NCBI GenBank assembly: GCA_000335735.1
Contig: AMYY01000006.1
Span: 1-64,000, forward strand
Length of the DNA stretch: 64,000 nt
Direction: 5' to 3'
From: an alpha proteobacterium L41A
GTDB lineage: Bacteria > Pseudomonadota > Alphaproteobacteria > Caulobacterales > Caulobacteraceae
The translations under genes and the position numbers were made by a program. Below the pieces are notes generated by a model. The model made no database searches and was not told the DNA's origin. It worked only from the letters and a program-made list of their open reading frames with translations. Each line of letters starts with the position of its first letter. The stretch's first letter is position 1. Positions 17,714 to 27,308 of this stretch are shown one piece after another.

Positions 17714-19063
17714 ATGACCTCCAGGAACTTCGCCCGCGTGGGCGGGATCGCCCTGACGACCGCCCTGCTGGCCGGCGTCGCCGCCCCGGCCATGGCCGGC
17801 TCCTTCTATGTCCAGGAACAATCGACCCGCGGCCAGGGTCGCGCCAACGCCGGCGTCGGCGCCGACAAGGGCGTCCAGTCGCTGTGGTGGAACCCCGCCG
17901 CCATCGCCGGAACCCAGCGTGAAGTCTACGTCGGCGCCCACGGCCTGATCCTGGACTCCGACGTCGATAACACCGGCTCGACCCTGACCTACAATGTCCC
18001 CGTCGCCGGCGTGGGCGTCGTCAGCCGCACCTATCCGGTCAACGGCGACCCGCACGTCCATGACGTGGTCGAAAGCGGCATCGTGCCGAACTTCGCCGTC
18101 TCCATGCCGATCGGCGACCGCTTCAACGTCGGCCTGGCCGTCCAGGCGCCCTACAACTTCACCACCAAGTACGAGCCGAACGACTTCGCCCGCTACGACG
18201 CCCTGACTTCGGAACTGCGGTCGGCCAACGTCAGCCTGGTCGCGGCCATGACGGTCACCGACTGGCTGGACCTCGGCGCCGGCTTCGATGCCCAGTACGC
18301 CAAGGCGACCCTGTCGTCAGCCCTGCCGAACGCGCCGATCCCGGCCGTCCTGTCGCCGGCCTATGTCGTCTCGCCGTCGACCGACGGTCGCAACCAGCTG
18401 GAAGGCGACGGCTGGGATTACGGATGGAACGCCGGCGCGCAGATGCACTTCGGCAAGCTGGACCTGGGTCTGTCTTACCGCTCCAAGATCGAACACGAGC
18501 TGGAAGGTTCGGTCAACATCTCGGGCCTGACCGGCGTCCTGGCCGGCGCCAACGTCTCGACCGATGGCGGCGCCTCCTTCACCACGCCTTGGTACGCCAC
18601 CGTCTCGGCCCGCTACGCCGTCAACGATCGCCTGACCCTGAACGCCCAGGTCAACCAGATCGGCTGGAGCGAGTTCGACGCCATCCGCGTCGCCTACACC
18701 GGCGGCGGCTCGACCATCGTTCAGGACTATGACGACGTCACCACCGGCGCGATCGGCTTCGACTACAAGATCGATCCGTCGATGACCTTCCGCGCCGGCC
18801 TGGGTTACGACCCGACCCCGACGCCGGACGATCACCGCACCGCCCGTATTCCGGACGGCGACCGCTGGCTCTACGCCGCCGGTCTGTCCAAGACGATCGG
18901 TTCGATGACCTTCGACGGCGCCGTGACCTACATCGACATCGACACCGCGACGATCAACGACACGCGCGACGTCTATGGCAACGGCCTTGTCGTCTCGAAC
19001 CTGCGCGGCGAAGCGCAAGGCTCGGGCGTCGGCTTCTCGCTGGGCGCGACCTGGAACTTCTAA
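17714..19063 (+). CDS. FadL/OmpP1-family outer-membrane transporter
   Basis: A 449-residue beta-barrel with signal peptide (LLAGVAAPAMAG) and mature start SFYVQEQSTRGQGRANAG. The NPA motif (SLWWNPAAIAG) of the FadL hatch domain is present, and the last residue is Phe, as in outer-membrane barrels. Alternating short strands fill the rest. FadL proteins take up long-chain fatty acids or other hydrophobic compounds by lateral diffusion. I use ATG 17714; GTG 17705 is an alternative three codons upstream. Confidence 0.92.
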   Translation: MTSRNFARVGGIALTTALLAGVAAPAMAGSFYVQEQSTRGQGRANAGVGADKGVQSLWWNPAAIAGTQREVYVGAHGLILDSDVDNTGSTLTYNVPVAGVGVVSRTYPVNGDPHVHDVVESGIVPNFAVSMPIGDRFNVGLAVQAPYNFTTKYEPNDFARYDALTSELRSANVSLVAAMTVTDWLDLGAGFDAQYAKATLSSALPNAPIPAVLSPAYVVSPSTDGRNQLEGDGWDYGWNAGAQMHFGKLDLGLSYRSKIEHELEGSVNISGLTGVLAGANVSTDGGASFTTPWYATVSARYAVNDRLTLNAQVNQIGWSEFDAIRVAYTGGGSTIVQDYDDVTTGAIGFDYKIDPSMTFRAGLGYDPTPTPDDHRTARIPDGDRWLYAAGLSKTIGSMTFDGAVTYIDIDTATINDTRDVYGNGLVVSNLRGEAQGSGVGFSLGATWNF

Positions 19064-19090
19064 GTTCCGCTCAGCCCCGGCTGACATGAG

Positions 19091-19124
19091 AACGGCGGCT
19101 CCTTCGCAGGAGCCGCCGTTTTTA
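19091..19124 (+). terminator. Rho-independent terminator after the FadL-like gene
   Basis: A perfect 12-bp stem (19091-19102 with 19109-19120), a 6-nt loop and a T-run, 28 bp after the stop. Its stem resembles the one at 1091-1121. Confidence 0.85.
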
Positions 19125-19174
19125 TTGTCTCAACATGATGGTGTCGGGGAGCAAATGCTCCCCGATCCTCACGC

Positions 19175-20677
19175 TCAGCCCTTGGCGGCGCCGCCGTAGC
19201 CCTTGCCGCCGTTCGACGGGCGGCGACGGGGGCGGCGCTTCATCTGACCTTCCGCCGGCTTGGCGTTGTCATTGATCGACGGCACGCGCTCGCCGGCCAG
19301 GGGGTTGTAGGCGCGCTCGGGACGTGGGGCGGCCGGAGTTTCGCCCGGACGGTTGCGACGCTGGCGGTGCGGCTGGCCGCCGCCTTCCGGACGCACGCCG
19401 TCGCGGTGGGGATTGCGGCGGCCGCGACCGCCCCGTCCCTGACCATGCCCGCCTTCGTTGCGTTCGCCGCCTTCGCGCTCGGGCAGGGTCGCCTTCTTGC
19501 CGACGCCGGTGGCCATGATGGTGGCGTCCAGCCGGCCCAGGGCCTTGTCGTTGCGGCGGTCGATGGCCGGAATCTTCTGGCGCGTGACCTTTTCGATGTC
19601 GCGCAGCAGCTTCATCTCGTCGCCGGCGACGAAGCTGACGGCGGTGCCGTCCTTGCCCGCCCGCGCGGTGCGGCCGATGCGGTGGACATAGCTTTCCGGC
19701 ACGTGCGGCAGTTCGAAGTTCACGACGTGCGACACGCCGTCCACGTCGATGCCGCGCGCGGCGATGTCGGTGGCGACCAGGACGCGCAGCTTGCCGGCCT
19801 TGAAGGCGGCCAGGGTGCGTTCACGCTGGGGCTGGCTCTTGTTGCCGTGGATGGCCCCGGCCTCGACGCCGCCGGCTTCCAGATAGGCAGCCACCTTGTC
19901 GGCGCCGTGCTTGGTCTTGGTGAAGACCAGGCAGCGCGTATATTCGGGATCCGAGAACATTTCGGTCAGCAGGGCGCGTTTGCGGCCCTGTTCGATATAG
20001 ACGACCGACTGGCTGATGCGCTGCACGGTGGTCGACTGCGGCGTGACCTGGACCTTGACCGGGTCCTTCAGCAGTTCGCCCGCCAGCTTGCCGATCTCGG
20101 ACGGCATGGTGGCCGAGAAGAACAGGTTCTGGCGCTTGGCCGGGATCTTGGAGACGATCTGGCGGATCGGCTTGATGAAGCCCAGGTCCAGCATCTGGTC
20201 GGCCTCGTCCAGCACGAAGATCTCGGTCGAGGACAGGTCCAGGTTCTTCTGCTGGATGTGGTCCAGCAGGCGGCCGGGCGCGGCGATCAGGATGTCCAGA
20301 CCCTGCTGCAGGGCCCGCTCCTGGGCGCCGTATTTCACGCCGCCGAAGATCACCGCGACCCGGAAGCCCAGGTGCGCGCCATAGGCCTTGAAGCTGTCGC
20401 CGATCTGGGTGGCCAGCTCGCGCGTGGGGCTCAGGACCAGCACGCGCGTCGTGCGCGGCCGGGGCGGAATGCGGTTCTCGGCCAGACGATGCAGGATCGG
20501 CAGGGCGAAGGCGGCGGTCTTGCCGGTGCCGGTCTGGGCGATGCCCAGCAGGTCCTTGCCGGCCATGACGTCGGGGATGGCCTTTTCCTGGATCGGGGTC
20601 GGCTTGGTGTAGCCGGTCGACGCCAGGGCCTGCAGCAGGGCCTTGTTCAGGCCCATGGATTCGAATGTGGTGCTCAC
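19175..20677 (-). CDS. DEAD-box RNA helicase, RhlE-like
   Basis: A 500-residue helicase with all core motifs: Q-motif (GYTKPTPIQ), AQTGTGKT, PTRELA, DEAD, SAT, and HRIGRTARAG in the second RecA domain. A basic tail after about residue 385 is rich in Arg and Gly (RGG-like) and suits RNA binding. Such proteins act in ribosome assembly or RNA decay, often in the cold. I choose GTG 20677 because the protein then starts directly before the conserved FESMGLNKALL segment; ATG 20719 is an alternative that adds 14 residues. Confidence 0.92.
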   Translation of the reverse strand: MSTTFESMGLNKALLQALASTGYTKPTPIQEKAIPDVMAGKDLLGIAQTGTGKTAAFALPILHRLAENRIPPRPRTTRVLVLSPTRELATQIGDSFKAYGAHLGFRVAVIFGGVKYGAQERALQQGLDILIAAPGRLLDHIQQKNLDLSSTEIFVLDEADQMLDLGFIKPIRQIVSKIPAKRQNLFFSATMPSEIGKLAGELLKDPVKVQVTPQSTTVQRISQSVVYIEQGRKRALLTEMFSDPEYTRCLVFTKTKHGADKVAAYLEAGGVEAGAIHGNKSQPQRERTLAAFKAGKLRVLVATDIAARGIDVDGVSHVVNFELPHVPESYVHRIGRTARAGKDGTAVSFVAGDEMKLLRDIEKVTRQKIPAIDRRNDKALGRLDATIMATGVGKKATLPEREGGERNEGGHGQGRGGRGRRNPHRDGVRPEGGGQPHRQRRNRPGETPAAPRPERAYNPLAGERVPSINDNAKPAEGQMKRRPRRRPSNGGKGYGGAAKG

Positions 20678-20953
20678 AGCAATGTATCTTTCGCGTAGCG
20701 GCAGGGCGCTATCAGCCATGGCATGACGCCGTCGGGCCGCGCACCGCCAGTCCCGACGGGGCCTCGGGGAGGAGGCCTGCGGGGTGGATCGGGCGCCGCC
20801 CCGCGTGTCCGGGCAGCGAATGGATATGAGGGGCCGGCGGCTTCTACAGACAGGTCCGAAGGGGACCCACACGCGCTGGAGACGCCGGAGATCGCGAGTG
20901 TGCGACGCCGCGCAAATGGGCGCTTATCGCCGATAAGTCAACTGCCGCACACA

Positions 20954-21517
20954 TCAGGGCGCGTATCGCGTCGCCGCCTCGGGCAGGCCGTCGGGCAGGC
21001 CGATGGCCGCGCGCCAGTCCTCGGGATGCAGCCGCGCCATCTCCAGATCCAGCCACGCCAGCGGCTTCAGCGCCCCGTCCGCGTCCCAGAACCGCTCGGC
21101 CCACGGCTGCCCCGTCTCGATCGCCCGCGCCCGGTCCCGCGCCGTCGCCTCGGGCCCCAGATGCGTCGCGCGCCAGTGGTACAGCCACGGAATATGCCAG
21201 TGCGGCGCCCGGCTCAGCCGCTCGTCCGTCATCGCCGCCGCCAGACATTCCGCCAGCGCCCGCGCGTCCTCCAGCTGGGCGTTGAAGGCGTCGCGCCGCG
21301 CCTGGATATGCCGGTCCCAGCCCTCGGCCGGCTCGATCGGCGCCAGCGTCGGCTCGGGCCGTTTCCAGCCTTCAGCCTCGCGCCGCTTCCACAGGGCGTG
21401 AACCCCGACGTCATAGCGGGCGGCGACCGACCGCGCGGTCTCGCCATCCTCCCACGCCTTCCTGACCTCGGCCCAGACGGCGTCCGGCCGGATCTTGCGA
21501 TGTATGCCCTGGGTCAT
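20954..21517 (-). CDS. HTH-containing hypothetical protein (related N-terminus to 21682-22434)
   Basis: A 187-residue protein. Residues 5-55 (HRKIRPDAVWAEVRKAWE..., VAARYDVGVHALWKRREAEGW) look like a helix-turn-helix module of the kind in phage terminase small subunits and transposase-like regulators. The rest is Trp- and Arg-rich and unrecognised. The same N-terminal module opens the divergently transcribed gene at 21682. The start is ATG 21517; GTG 21535 is possible. Confidence 0.65.
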   Translation of the reverse strand: MTQGIHRKIRPDAVWAEVRKAWEDGETARSVAARYDVGVHALWKRREAEGWKRPEPTLAPIEPAEGWDRHIQARRDAFNAQLEDARALAECLAAAMTDERLSRAPHWHIPWLYHWRATHLGPEATARDRARAIETGQPWAERFWDADGALKPLAWLDLEMARLHPEDWRAAIGLPDGLPEAATRYAP

Positions 21518-21681
21518 GGAACAGGGGTGTCGCACGCCCCTGCGTCATCATCGGTCGCACCCGCGCCTCATGCACAGCTGGCGCGTGACCCCTGACATGT
21601 CGCGATGTGGAAAATCAAATCTCTAGCCTCGAAAATCGGCCTTCTTCCGGCCTGGGGTAGAGACCGCCCCATAATGCCCGC

Positions 21682-22434
21682 ATGGAAAAACGCCGCTACA
21701 AGATCAAACCGCCCGAGGTCTGGACCCAGGTTCGAAAGGACTATCTGTCCGGCCTCGACGCCAAGACCGTCGCCGCCCGCCACGACGTGACCGAGGCCTC
21801 CATCCGCGCCCGCGCGACGAAGGAGGGCTGGTCCCGCCATCCGCGCAGCGAGGCCGCGACGCCTGCGCCCCAGCCCCTGTCGCCGGACGACGCGGCCGAC
21901 CTGTCGCCCGACGACCCCAATGATCCTGCGGCTCTCGCCCGCGCCGCCGCCCAGGCCTCGGGCCGCGCCCTGCACGCCCAGGACTTCGCCCAGGCCCGCG
22001 CCCTGGCGGCCCTGGCCGAGACCTATCGCAAACTGGCCGACCGCGACGGCCCCGGCCGCGCCGCCCGCCTGACGGTGAAAAACGCGCCCCTGCAACTGGT
22101 CTTCGACATCCTGACCAATGAGGCCGAGGCCGAGCGCCGCTTCGCCATGAACACCAGCGACAAGAGCGACTGGGAACTGCGCGGCCAGTACTGGCAGGCG
22201 AAGCAGAGGCTGGAGCGCGCCAACACCGAATGGGGCCACGCCCAACTGGCCCGCCGCGTCCAGCTGGAGCGCCGCATCGCCGCGCTCGAGGACCAGCTCC
22301 GCGCCGCCGGCCTCGACCCCGTCATCGAACGCGAACAGGACCGCCGCATCTCCCAGGGCATCGACCTCTTCCTCGGCCCCCTGCGGGGGAGAGTGACGAT
22401 GGAGGAGTGGGAGAAGACGCTGGATGAGTTGTGA
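21682..22434 (+). CDS. HTH-containing hypothetical protein with coiled-coil C-terminus
   Basis: A 250-residue protein. The N-terminal module (RYKIKPPEVWTQVRKDYLSG..., VAARHDVTEASIRARATKEGW) matches that of the divergent gene at 20954-21517. An Ala/Asp/Pro-rich linker follows (about 55-95), then long charged helices with a heptad-like run (LARRVQLERRIAALEDQLRAAGL, about 195-220). The design suggests a DNA-binding, multimerising protein. It is not a recognised family. It borders the defence-gene region that begins about 20 bp downstream. Confidence 0.65.
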   Translation: MEKRRYKIKPPEVWTQVRKDYLSGLDAKTVAARHDVTEASIRARATKEGWSRHPRSEAATPAPQPLSPDDAADLSPDDPNDPAALARAAAQASGRALHAQDFAQARALAALAETYRKLADRDGPGRAARLTVKNAPLQLVFDILTNEAEAERRFAMNTSDKSDWELRGQYWQAKQRLERANTEWGHAQLARRVQLERRIAALEDQLRAAGLDPVIEREQDRRISQGIDLFLGPLRGRVTMEEWEKTLDEL

Positions 22435-22457
22435 CCACCAATCCTTCTCCCCCTGCG

Positions 22458-22813
22458 TTAGAATAGCAAAGGTTGGGGAGGCACGAGGGGCTTATCCAGA
22501 CCCGCCGATAGGCACCGCGCCCATCGAAAGCCAGGCGCGCCTTCACCGCCATAGGTACTGTTGACCAGTTTGCGGGCGATCCGCCTCTTGGTGGTCTTGA
22601 GTTCGTATTCCTCGGCGCAGACGCCGCGGTGGAAGTCAGCCACCGGGGAGTTGCCGCAAAGGTCGTCAGGAGTACCGCGCTGTAGCTCGGGCAGAAGCCG
22701 TTTGCTGCAATCCAGCCCTCGCTCAACACCCGGGCGTTTTGGGTCGCACCCTTGAAGACCGCCGCCTCTTCGGCAAAGCCGAGATTGCTCTAAGTGATGT
22801 TGTCTTCGGCCAT
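22458..22813 (-). pseudogene. Remnant of a DpnI-like (Dam-replacing family) restriction endonuclease
   Basis: On the minus strand from ATG 22813 the frame reads MAEDNIT, a TAG stop, then a segment ending KGATQNARVLSEGWIAANGFCPSYS. After a one-base shift near 22650 it continues NSPVADFHRGVCAEEYELK and stops at 22458. From memory, S. pneumoniae DpnI has a matching order: a QKARILTEDW segment, a CPNC zinc ribbon, PVADF and EEFELK. The catalytic Asp and Glu-x-Lys survive, but one zinc Cys has become Tyr and everything after the nuclease core is missing. It is inactivated by a stop, a frameshift and truncation. It ends directly against the upstream genes of the ATPase pair. Confidence 0.7.
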
Positions 22814-22863
22814 GTGGCCAGTATCGGCTCAGGCTCGGACTGTTTGTTCCCTTGAGCCGCGCT

Positions 22864-23574
22864 TCAAGTCGCTAGATTTAGGGCTGCCTTCATATCAGCC
22901 GCAAATCCTGAGAAACTGTTGGGACAGCATGCGGCGAGCGTGCCAACATCACTGTTCGCGGCCAAATCGCCTCTGGTAGTAGGCGAGTCGGGCAGTCCGA
23001 CTGATTCTGCGGATCTTCGGAAGACGTGCTTGGGATGATTACCGTCTGGGTCGTCTCTAACACCCCAGAGCATCTCCGGGTGTTTGGGTAAGAGAGGGGT
23101 AGTTCCGCAAGCAGATGTCCAAGCGGAAGCGTCCGCTAAGAGCCAGCTTTCAGAAGTAGACATCGGCACGCATGCAACGCCAGAAGATTCCAGCGAAGCA
23201 TCATTTGCTGCGGTGAAACCTTCCGCGATTTGGCGCCGGATTTCCTCCACATCCGCAGGGTCATTGCTGTCAGCATCCACCATGAATACCGTGACTTCCG
23301 CCCCAAGCGACTTAGCAATAAGCGCTGCCGCTAATGCCTTCTTCCCATGACCAGATGGTAAAGGCTTGAAGTTTGTGGCGATGCGAGGAAGCAATGTTAG
23401 TTCTCGGCGCTCTCGTATTTCAAACTCGATGTCACCGTTCGCTGCCGTGTCGGACGCAAGTTTCACGACCAGCGGCTGCAACCACCCTGGCTCGGTTTCC
23501 CAAGCCCCTTTCTTCGTCGACCAAACTTCGCGTCCTACGTCGTGAGCACCTTCGCCGCAGAGGAGAACTTTCAT
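22864..23574 (-). CDS. TOPRIM-like putative nuclease, partner of the adjacent AAA ATPase
   Basis: A 236-residue protein with GEGAHD (Glu8), the acidic motif VDADSND (Asp100, Asp102) after a hydrophobic strand, and STSESWLLAD around 139-148. This order of an N-terminal Glu, a D-x-D strand end and an E-x-WLLAD motif is that of DUF4276/DUF4435-like TOPRIM proteins found next to AAA ATPases in abortive-infection systems. That family assignment is by pattern only. Its ATG overlaps the ATPase stop by four bases. Base composition is visibly lower in GC than the flanks. Confidence 0.7.
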   Translation of the reverse strand: MKVLLCGEGAHDVGREVWSTKKGAWETEPGWLQPLVVKLASDTAANGDIEFEIRERRELTLLPRIATNFKPLPSGHGKKALAAALIAKSLGAEVTVFMVDADSNDPADVEEIRRQIAEGFTAANDASLESSGVACVPMSTSESWLLADASAWTSACGTTPLLPKHPEMLWGVRDDPDGNHPKHVFRRSAESVGLPDSPTTRGDLAANSDVGTLAACCPNSFSGFAADMKAALNLAT

Positions 23575-24800
23575 TTGCCGGTCCGCGCGAAGTTGAGCGT
23601 CTTGGCAACGGTCAACAGTCCCTCATGGTCCGTTACAGTGTTCTCTGGCGCGGCCTCAACAGACGCTAACGCTTCCTTTCGAACCGTTTTAGCGTCCATC
23701 ATAGCCCAAATTTCACCGCCTCCAAAGTAGTCTAAGCCAGCCTTAACCGTGTCTAATGAAGATAGGGGTGTTGTAACCGTCATTCCCTCTGTTGTCCTGC
23801 TAACAAGTGTGACCTCGGACGGGTCAAAAAAGTTAACCAAGAGCGGAGAATGAGAAGTCATGATCATTTGGACGTGAGCGTCGGCGCACACTCTCTTAAT
23901 TATATTTGGAAGAATGTGAGGTTCAATGCCGTCTTCGACTTCATCTAGTAGAACCGCGCCGGTCTTGCTTGGAAACTCAGGAATTGCAGACAAAGCGAGA
24001 AGGCGGAGGAAGCCATCACTGATATGGGATGTTGCAACCGGTCCCATATCGTAGGTCTCGGCGATCCGCATATCGACCCATCCAGCACGCTTTCTTGTAG
24101 TGCTGACGTCTTTAAGCGGATAGTAGGGAGCAAGTCGCTCGACCAAGTTAGACTTTTGAGTTGCGCTCAGACCCGCGAGAAATCCAGACAATCGCTCGCC
24201 ACGAATGCCGATATTTGTCGGTGAGCCACGGTCTCCTTGCCTCATTGCATTGGGATTGAGCAACTCTAAAGAGTTTATGCCGCTAGCCCAATCAAGCAAA
24301 GGCTCAAGAAATTCCTGTCCATAGTGAATGCTCTTGAGTTCGATCAACGACAACATTGAGTCACTCAAACGCAAACCTGGAGCACCACGCTGCGGAGTTT
24401 CGTGGACAACAACGTGTTGATCCCCATAGGACAGTATTTTTCTCGGCGACGGTGCTCCGTCTTGCCAAAGCCAGAACACTTCACGTTGAGTGCTTTGAGT
24501 AAGAAGGCTCCAGGAAAACTGCCACAGAATTCGGCCGCCCGAGACTTCGAAACCGAACTCAAACCGCAGATTTCCGCCTTTTGTAAAGTTGGAACGGATC
24601 TGTCGCGGGGACCAATGGCGATCGGCAAAAAATTGCTCGGTATTACCCATGGCAAAGTAGCGAACGAATGCCAGAGCTTGAAGAATGGAGCTTTTGCCAG
24701 CACCATTCACGCCAATTAAAATGAGCAGATCGCCTGGGATGTCGATTGTGACATCCGCTAAGGCCTTAAATCCTGCGATCTTGATACGTCTAAGTTTCAA
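23571..24800 (-). CDS. AAA (OLD/RecF-like) ATPase of a two-gene defence-type module
   Basis: A 409-residue ABC/SMC-type ATPase: Walker A GVNGAGKSS (30-38), signature-like region ISDGFLRLLAL (about 260), Walker B AVLLDEVEDGIEP (about 282-291) and the switch His in TSHSPLL (about 317). This is the AAA_15/AAA_21 class of OLD, AbiL, PARIS and retron ATPases. I choose TTG 24800 because GAGG lies six bases upstream and the protein then starts at the first beta-strand. It overlaps the TOPRIM-like gene by four bases. Lower GC and different codon use suggest horizontal transfer. Confidence 0.85.
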   Translation of the reverse strand: MKLRRIKIAGFKALADVTIDIPGDLLILIGVNGAGKSSILQALAFVRYFAMGNTEQFFADRHWSPRQIRSNFTKGGNLRFEFGFEVSGGRILWQFSWSLLTQSTQREVFWLWQDGAPSPRKILSYGDQHVVVHETPQRGAPGLRLSDSMLSLIELKSIHYGQEFLEPLLDWASGINSLELLNPNAMRQGDRGSPTNIGIRGERLSGFLAGLSATQKSNLVERLAPYYPLKDVSTTRKRAGWVDMRIAETYDMGPVATSHISDGFLRLLALSAIPEFPSKTGAVLLDEVEDGIEPHILPNIIKRVCADAHVQMIMTSHSPLLVNFFDPSEVTLVSRTTEGMTVTTPLSSLDTVKAGLDYFGGGEIWAMMDAKTVRKEALASVEAAPENTVTDHEGLLTVAKTLNFARTGK

Positions 24801-24895
24801 TTTTTGCCTCGCGAGTCTCCTCTCTAGGGGCAATGACCCCGCTGAGCAACGACCGACGCCGTGGTTTGGCCGTTACCTGGTCGGTTAGCCGTTCC

Positions 24896-27238
24896 CTACA
24901 ATCGCCCCTTCCTGAACCGCTCCTGCGCCTCCGCCGCCGCCTCGGCGCGCCAGCGTTTGGGCGCGGACTTGTCGACGGCTTCGCCGGCGCCGGTCAGGGC
25001 TTCGTTGGCGAACTCCAGGTCCATCAGCTTCATGCGCTTGATCTCGTCGCGCAGGCGGCCGGCTTCCTCGAACTCCAGATTGGAGGCGGCCTCGCGCATG
25101 CGGCCTTCCAGGTCGCGCAGGGCGGCCTGGAAGTTGGAGCCGACGAAGGGTTTGGAGGCTTCGGCCACGCCCGGTTTGGTCAGGCGATCCATCTCGCGCG
25201 ACTCATAGGGGCTGTCCATGATCTCCTTGATGTCGCGCTTGACCGTTTCGGGCGTGATGCCGTGTTCGGCGTTGTAGGCCATCTGCCGTTCGCGGCGGCG
25301 GTCCGTCTCGGCGATGGCGCGCTCCATGCTGCCGGTCATGCGGTCGGCGTACAGGATGACGCGGCCGTCCACATTGCGCGCGGCGCGGCCGATGGTCTGG
25401 ATCAATGAGGTCTCCGAGCGCAGGAAGCCCTCCTTGTCTGCATCCAGGATGGCGACCAGGCCGCACTCGGGGATGTCCAGACCCTCGCGCAGCAGGTTGA
25501 TGCCGATCAGGCAGTCGAAGGTCCCCAGCCGCAGGTCGCGCAGGATCTCGATTCGCTCCAGCGTGTCGACGTCGGAGTGCATGTAGCGGACGCGGATGCC
25601 CTGCTCATGCATATATTCGGTCAGGTCCTCGGCCATCTTCTTGGTCAGGGTGGTGACCAGGCTGCGATAGCCACGGGCCGTCGTCGCCTTGACCTCGTCG
25701 ATGACGTCGTCGACCTGGTTGCGGGTCTTGCCCGAGACGGGGCGGATCTCGACCGGCGGGTCGATCAGGCCGGTGGGGCGGATCACCTGCTCGACGAAGA
25801 CGCCGCCCGCCTGTTCCATCTCCCACGGGCCGGGGGTGGCGCTGACGTGCACCGTCTGGGGGCGCATGGCCTCCCATTCCTCGAACTTCAGCGGGCGGTT
25901 GTCGATGCAGGAGGGCAGGCGGAAGCCGTATTCCGCCAGCGTCGACTTGCGGCGGTAGTCGCCCCGGAACATGCCGTTGATCTGGCCGATGGTGACGTGG
26001 CTCTCGTCCACGAACAGCAGGGCGTTGTCGGGGATGTATTCGAAGAAGGTCGGCGGCGGCTCACCCGGCGCGCGGCCGGTCAGCCAGCGGCTGTAGTTCT
26101 CGATGCCGGCGCAGCTGCCGGTGGCCTCCATCATCTCAAGGTCGAACCGGGTGCGTTGCTCCAGGCGTTGCGCCTCCAGCAGCTTGCCGTTCTCGACCAT
26201 CCAGTCCAGCGTCTCCTTCAGCTCCGCCTTGATGCCGGCGGCGGCCTGGTTCAGCGTCGGGCGCGGCGTCACATAGTGGCTGGCCGCATAGACGGTGATC
26301 TCGTTCAGATCGGCCGTCTTCTTGCCCGTCAGCGGATCGAACTCCTGGATCGCCTCCAGCTCGTCCCCGAACAGGCTGATGCGCCAGGCCCGGTCCTCCA
26401 GGTGGACCGGGAAGATTTCGATCACATCGCCCCGCTTCCTGAACATGCCCCGGTCGAAGTTCAGGTCGTTGCGCTTGTACTGCAGCGCGATCAGATCCGC
26501 CCGCAGCTTCGCCTCGTCGATCTGGTCCCCCACCTTCAGCGTGAACGTCATCGCCGTATAGGTCTCGACCGACCCGATCCCGTAGATGCAGGACACCGAC
26601 GCCACCACGATGACGTCTTCCCGTTCTAATATAGCCCGCGTCGCAGAGTGCCGCATACGGTCGATCTGCTCATTGATGCTTGAGTCCTTCTCAATGTACG
26701 TATCCGTACGCGGAACATAAGCTTCCGGCTGGTAGTAATCGTAGTAGCTGACGAAGTATTCGACCGCATTGTCGGGAAAGAACGACTTGAATTCGGAATA
26801 GAGCTGGGCCGCCAGCGTCTTGTTCGGCGCCAGGATCAGGGCCGGGCGCTGGGTTTCCTCGATCACCTTGGCCATGGTGAAGGTCTTGCCCGAGCCCGTG
26901 ACGCCCAGCAGCACCTGGTCGCGGTCCCCGGCTTGGGCCTGGGCCACCAGTTCGGCGATGGCGGCGGGCTGGTCGCCCGCGGGCGTGTATTTGGTCTCCA
27001 GGCGGAAGCGCCCGCCCTTCTTCTTGCCCTCGTGCGAGGGGCGGTGCGGCACCCAGTCGGCGGGCGCGGCGACCGGCTCCTCCGGCGTCAGGCGCGGGCC
27101 GGCGACGGGGGCGAACATCGGCATCTTGCCCGTGTCGCGCAGGAACGCGGCTGAGGCCTCCTGCACCCCCGGATTGGGCACGTGAACGGGCTTGGCCGGC
27201 TTGGCGGCGGCGGGCTTCGGCGTCGAAGAACGGTTCAT
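24896..27238 (-). CDS. uvrB: UvrABC system protein B
   Basis: A 780-residue excinuclease subunit for nucleotide excision repair. It has Walker A GVTGSGKT, the beta-hairpin region ([12 protein letters not shown]), DESHVTIGQ, helicase motifs V/VI ([19 protein letters not shown]) and a C-terminal UVR motif ([24 protein letters not shown]). A proline-rich N-terminal extension of about 80 residues precedes the usual start of the family. It lies between two defence-type modules, all on the minus strand, with 70 bp to the MmeI-like gene upstream. Confidence 0.98.
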   Translation of the reverse strand: MNRSSTPKPAAAKPAKPVHVPNPGVQEASAAFLRDTGKMPMFAPVAGPRLTPEEPVAAPADWVPHRPSHEGKKKGGRFRLETKYTPAGDQPAAIAELVAQAQAGDRDQVLLGVTGSGKTFTMAKVIEETQRPALILAPNKTLAAQLYSEFKSFFPDNAVEYFVSYYDYYQPEAYVPRTDTYIEKDSSINEQIDRMRHSATRAILEREDVIVVASVSCIYGIGSVETYTAMTFTLKVGDQIDEAKLRADLIALQYKRNDLNFDRGMFRKRGDVIEIFPVHLEDRAWRISLFGDELEAIQEFDPLTGKKTADLNEITVYAASHYVTPRPTLNQAAAGIKAELKETLDWMVENGKLLEAQRLEQRTRFDLEMMEATGSCAGIENYSRWLTGRAPGEPPPTFFEYIPDNALLFVDESHVTIGQINGMFRGDYRRKSTLAEYGFRLPSCIDNRPLKFEEWEAMRPQTVHVSATPGPWEMEQAGGVFVEQVIRPTGLIDPPVEIRPVSGKTRNQVDDVIDEVKATTARGYRSLVTTLTKKMAEDLTEYMHEQGIRVRYMHSDVDTLERIEILRDLRLGTFDCLIGINLLREGLDIPECGLVAILDADKEGFLRSETSLIQTIGRAARNVDGRVILYADRMTGSMERAIAETDRRRERQMAYNAEHGITPETVKRDIKEIMDSPYESREMDRLTKPGVAEASKPFVGSNFQAALRDLEGRMREAASNLEFEEAGRLRDEIKRMKLMDLEFANEALTGAGEAVDKSAPKRWRAEAAAEAQERFRKGRL

Positions 27239-27308
27239 GAACAGAACTTAGTGCGTGAGGATGTCTCCCGCCATAGCGCCGCACGACCGCAAGGGTTGCT
27301 CCCGCCCG

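Noticed and set aside
22435..22460. CCTTCTCCCCCTGCG as a third copy of the 57.7-kb repeat
   Set aside because: Only a short pyrimidine-rich match; no second arm and no hairpin.
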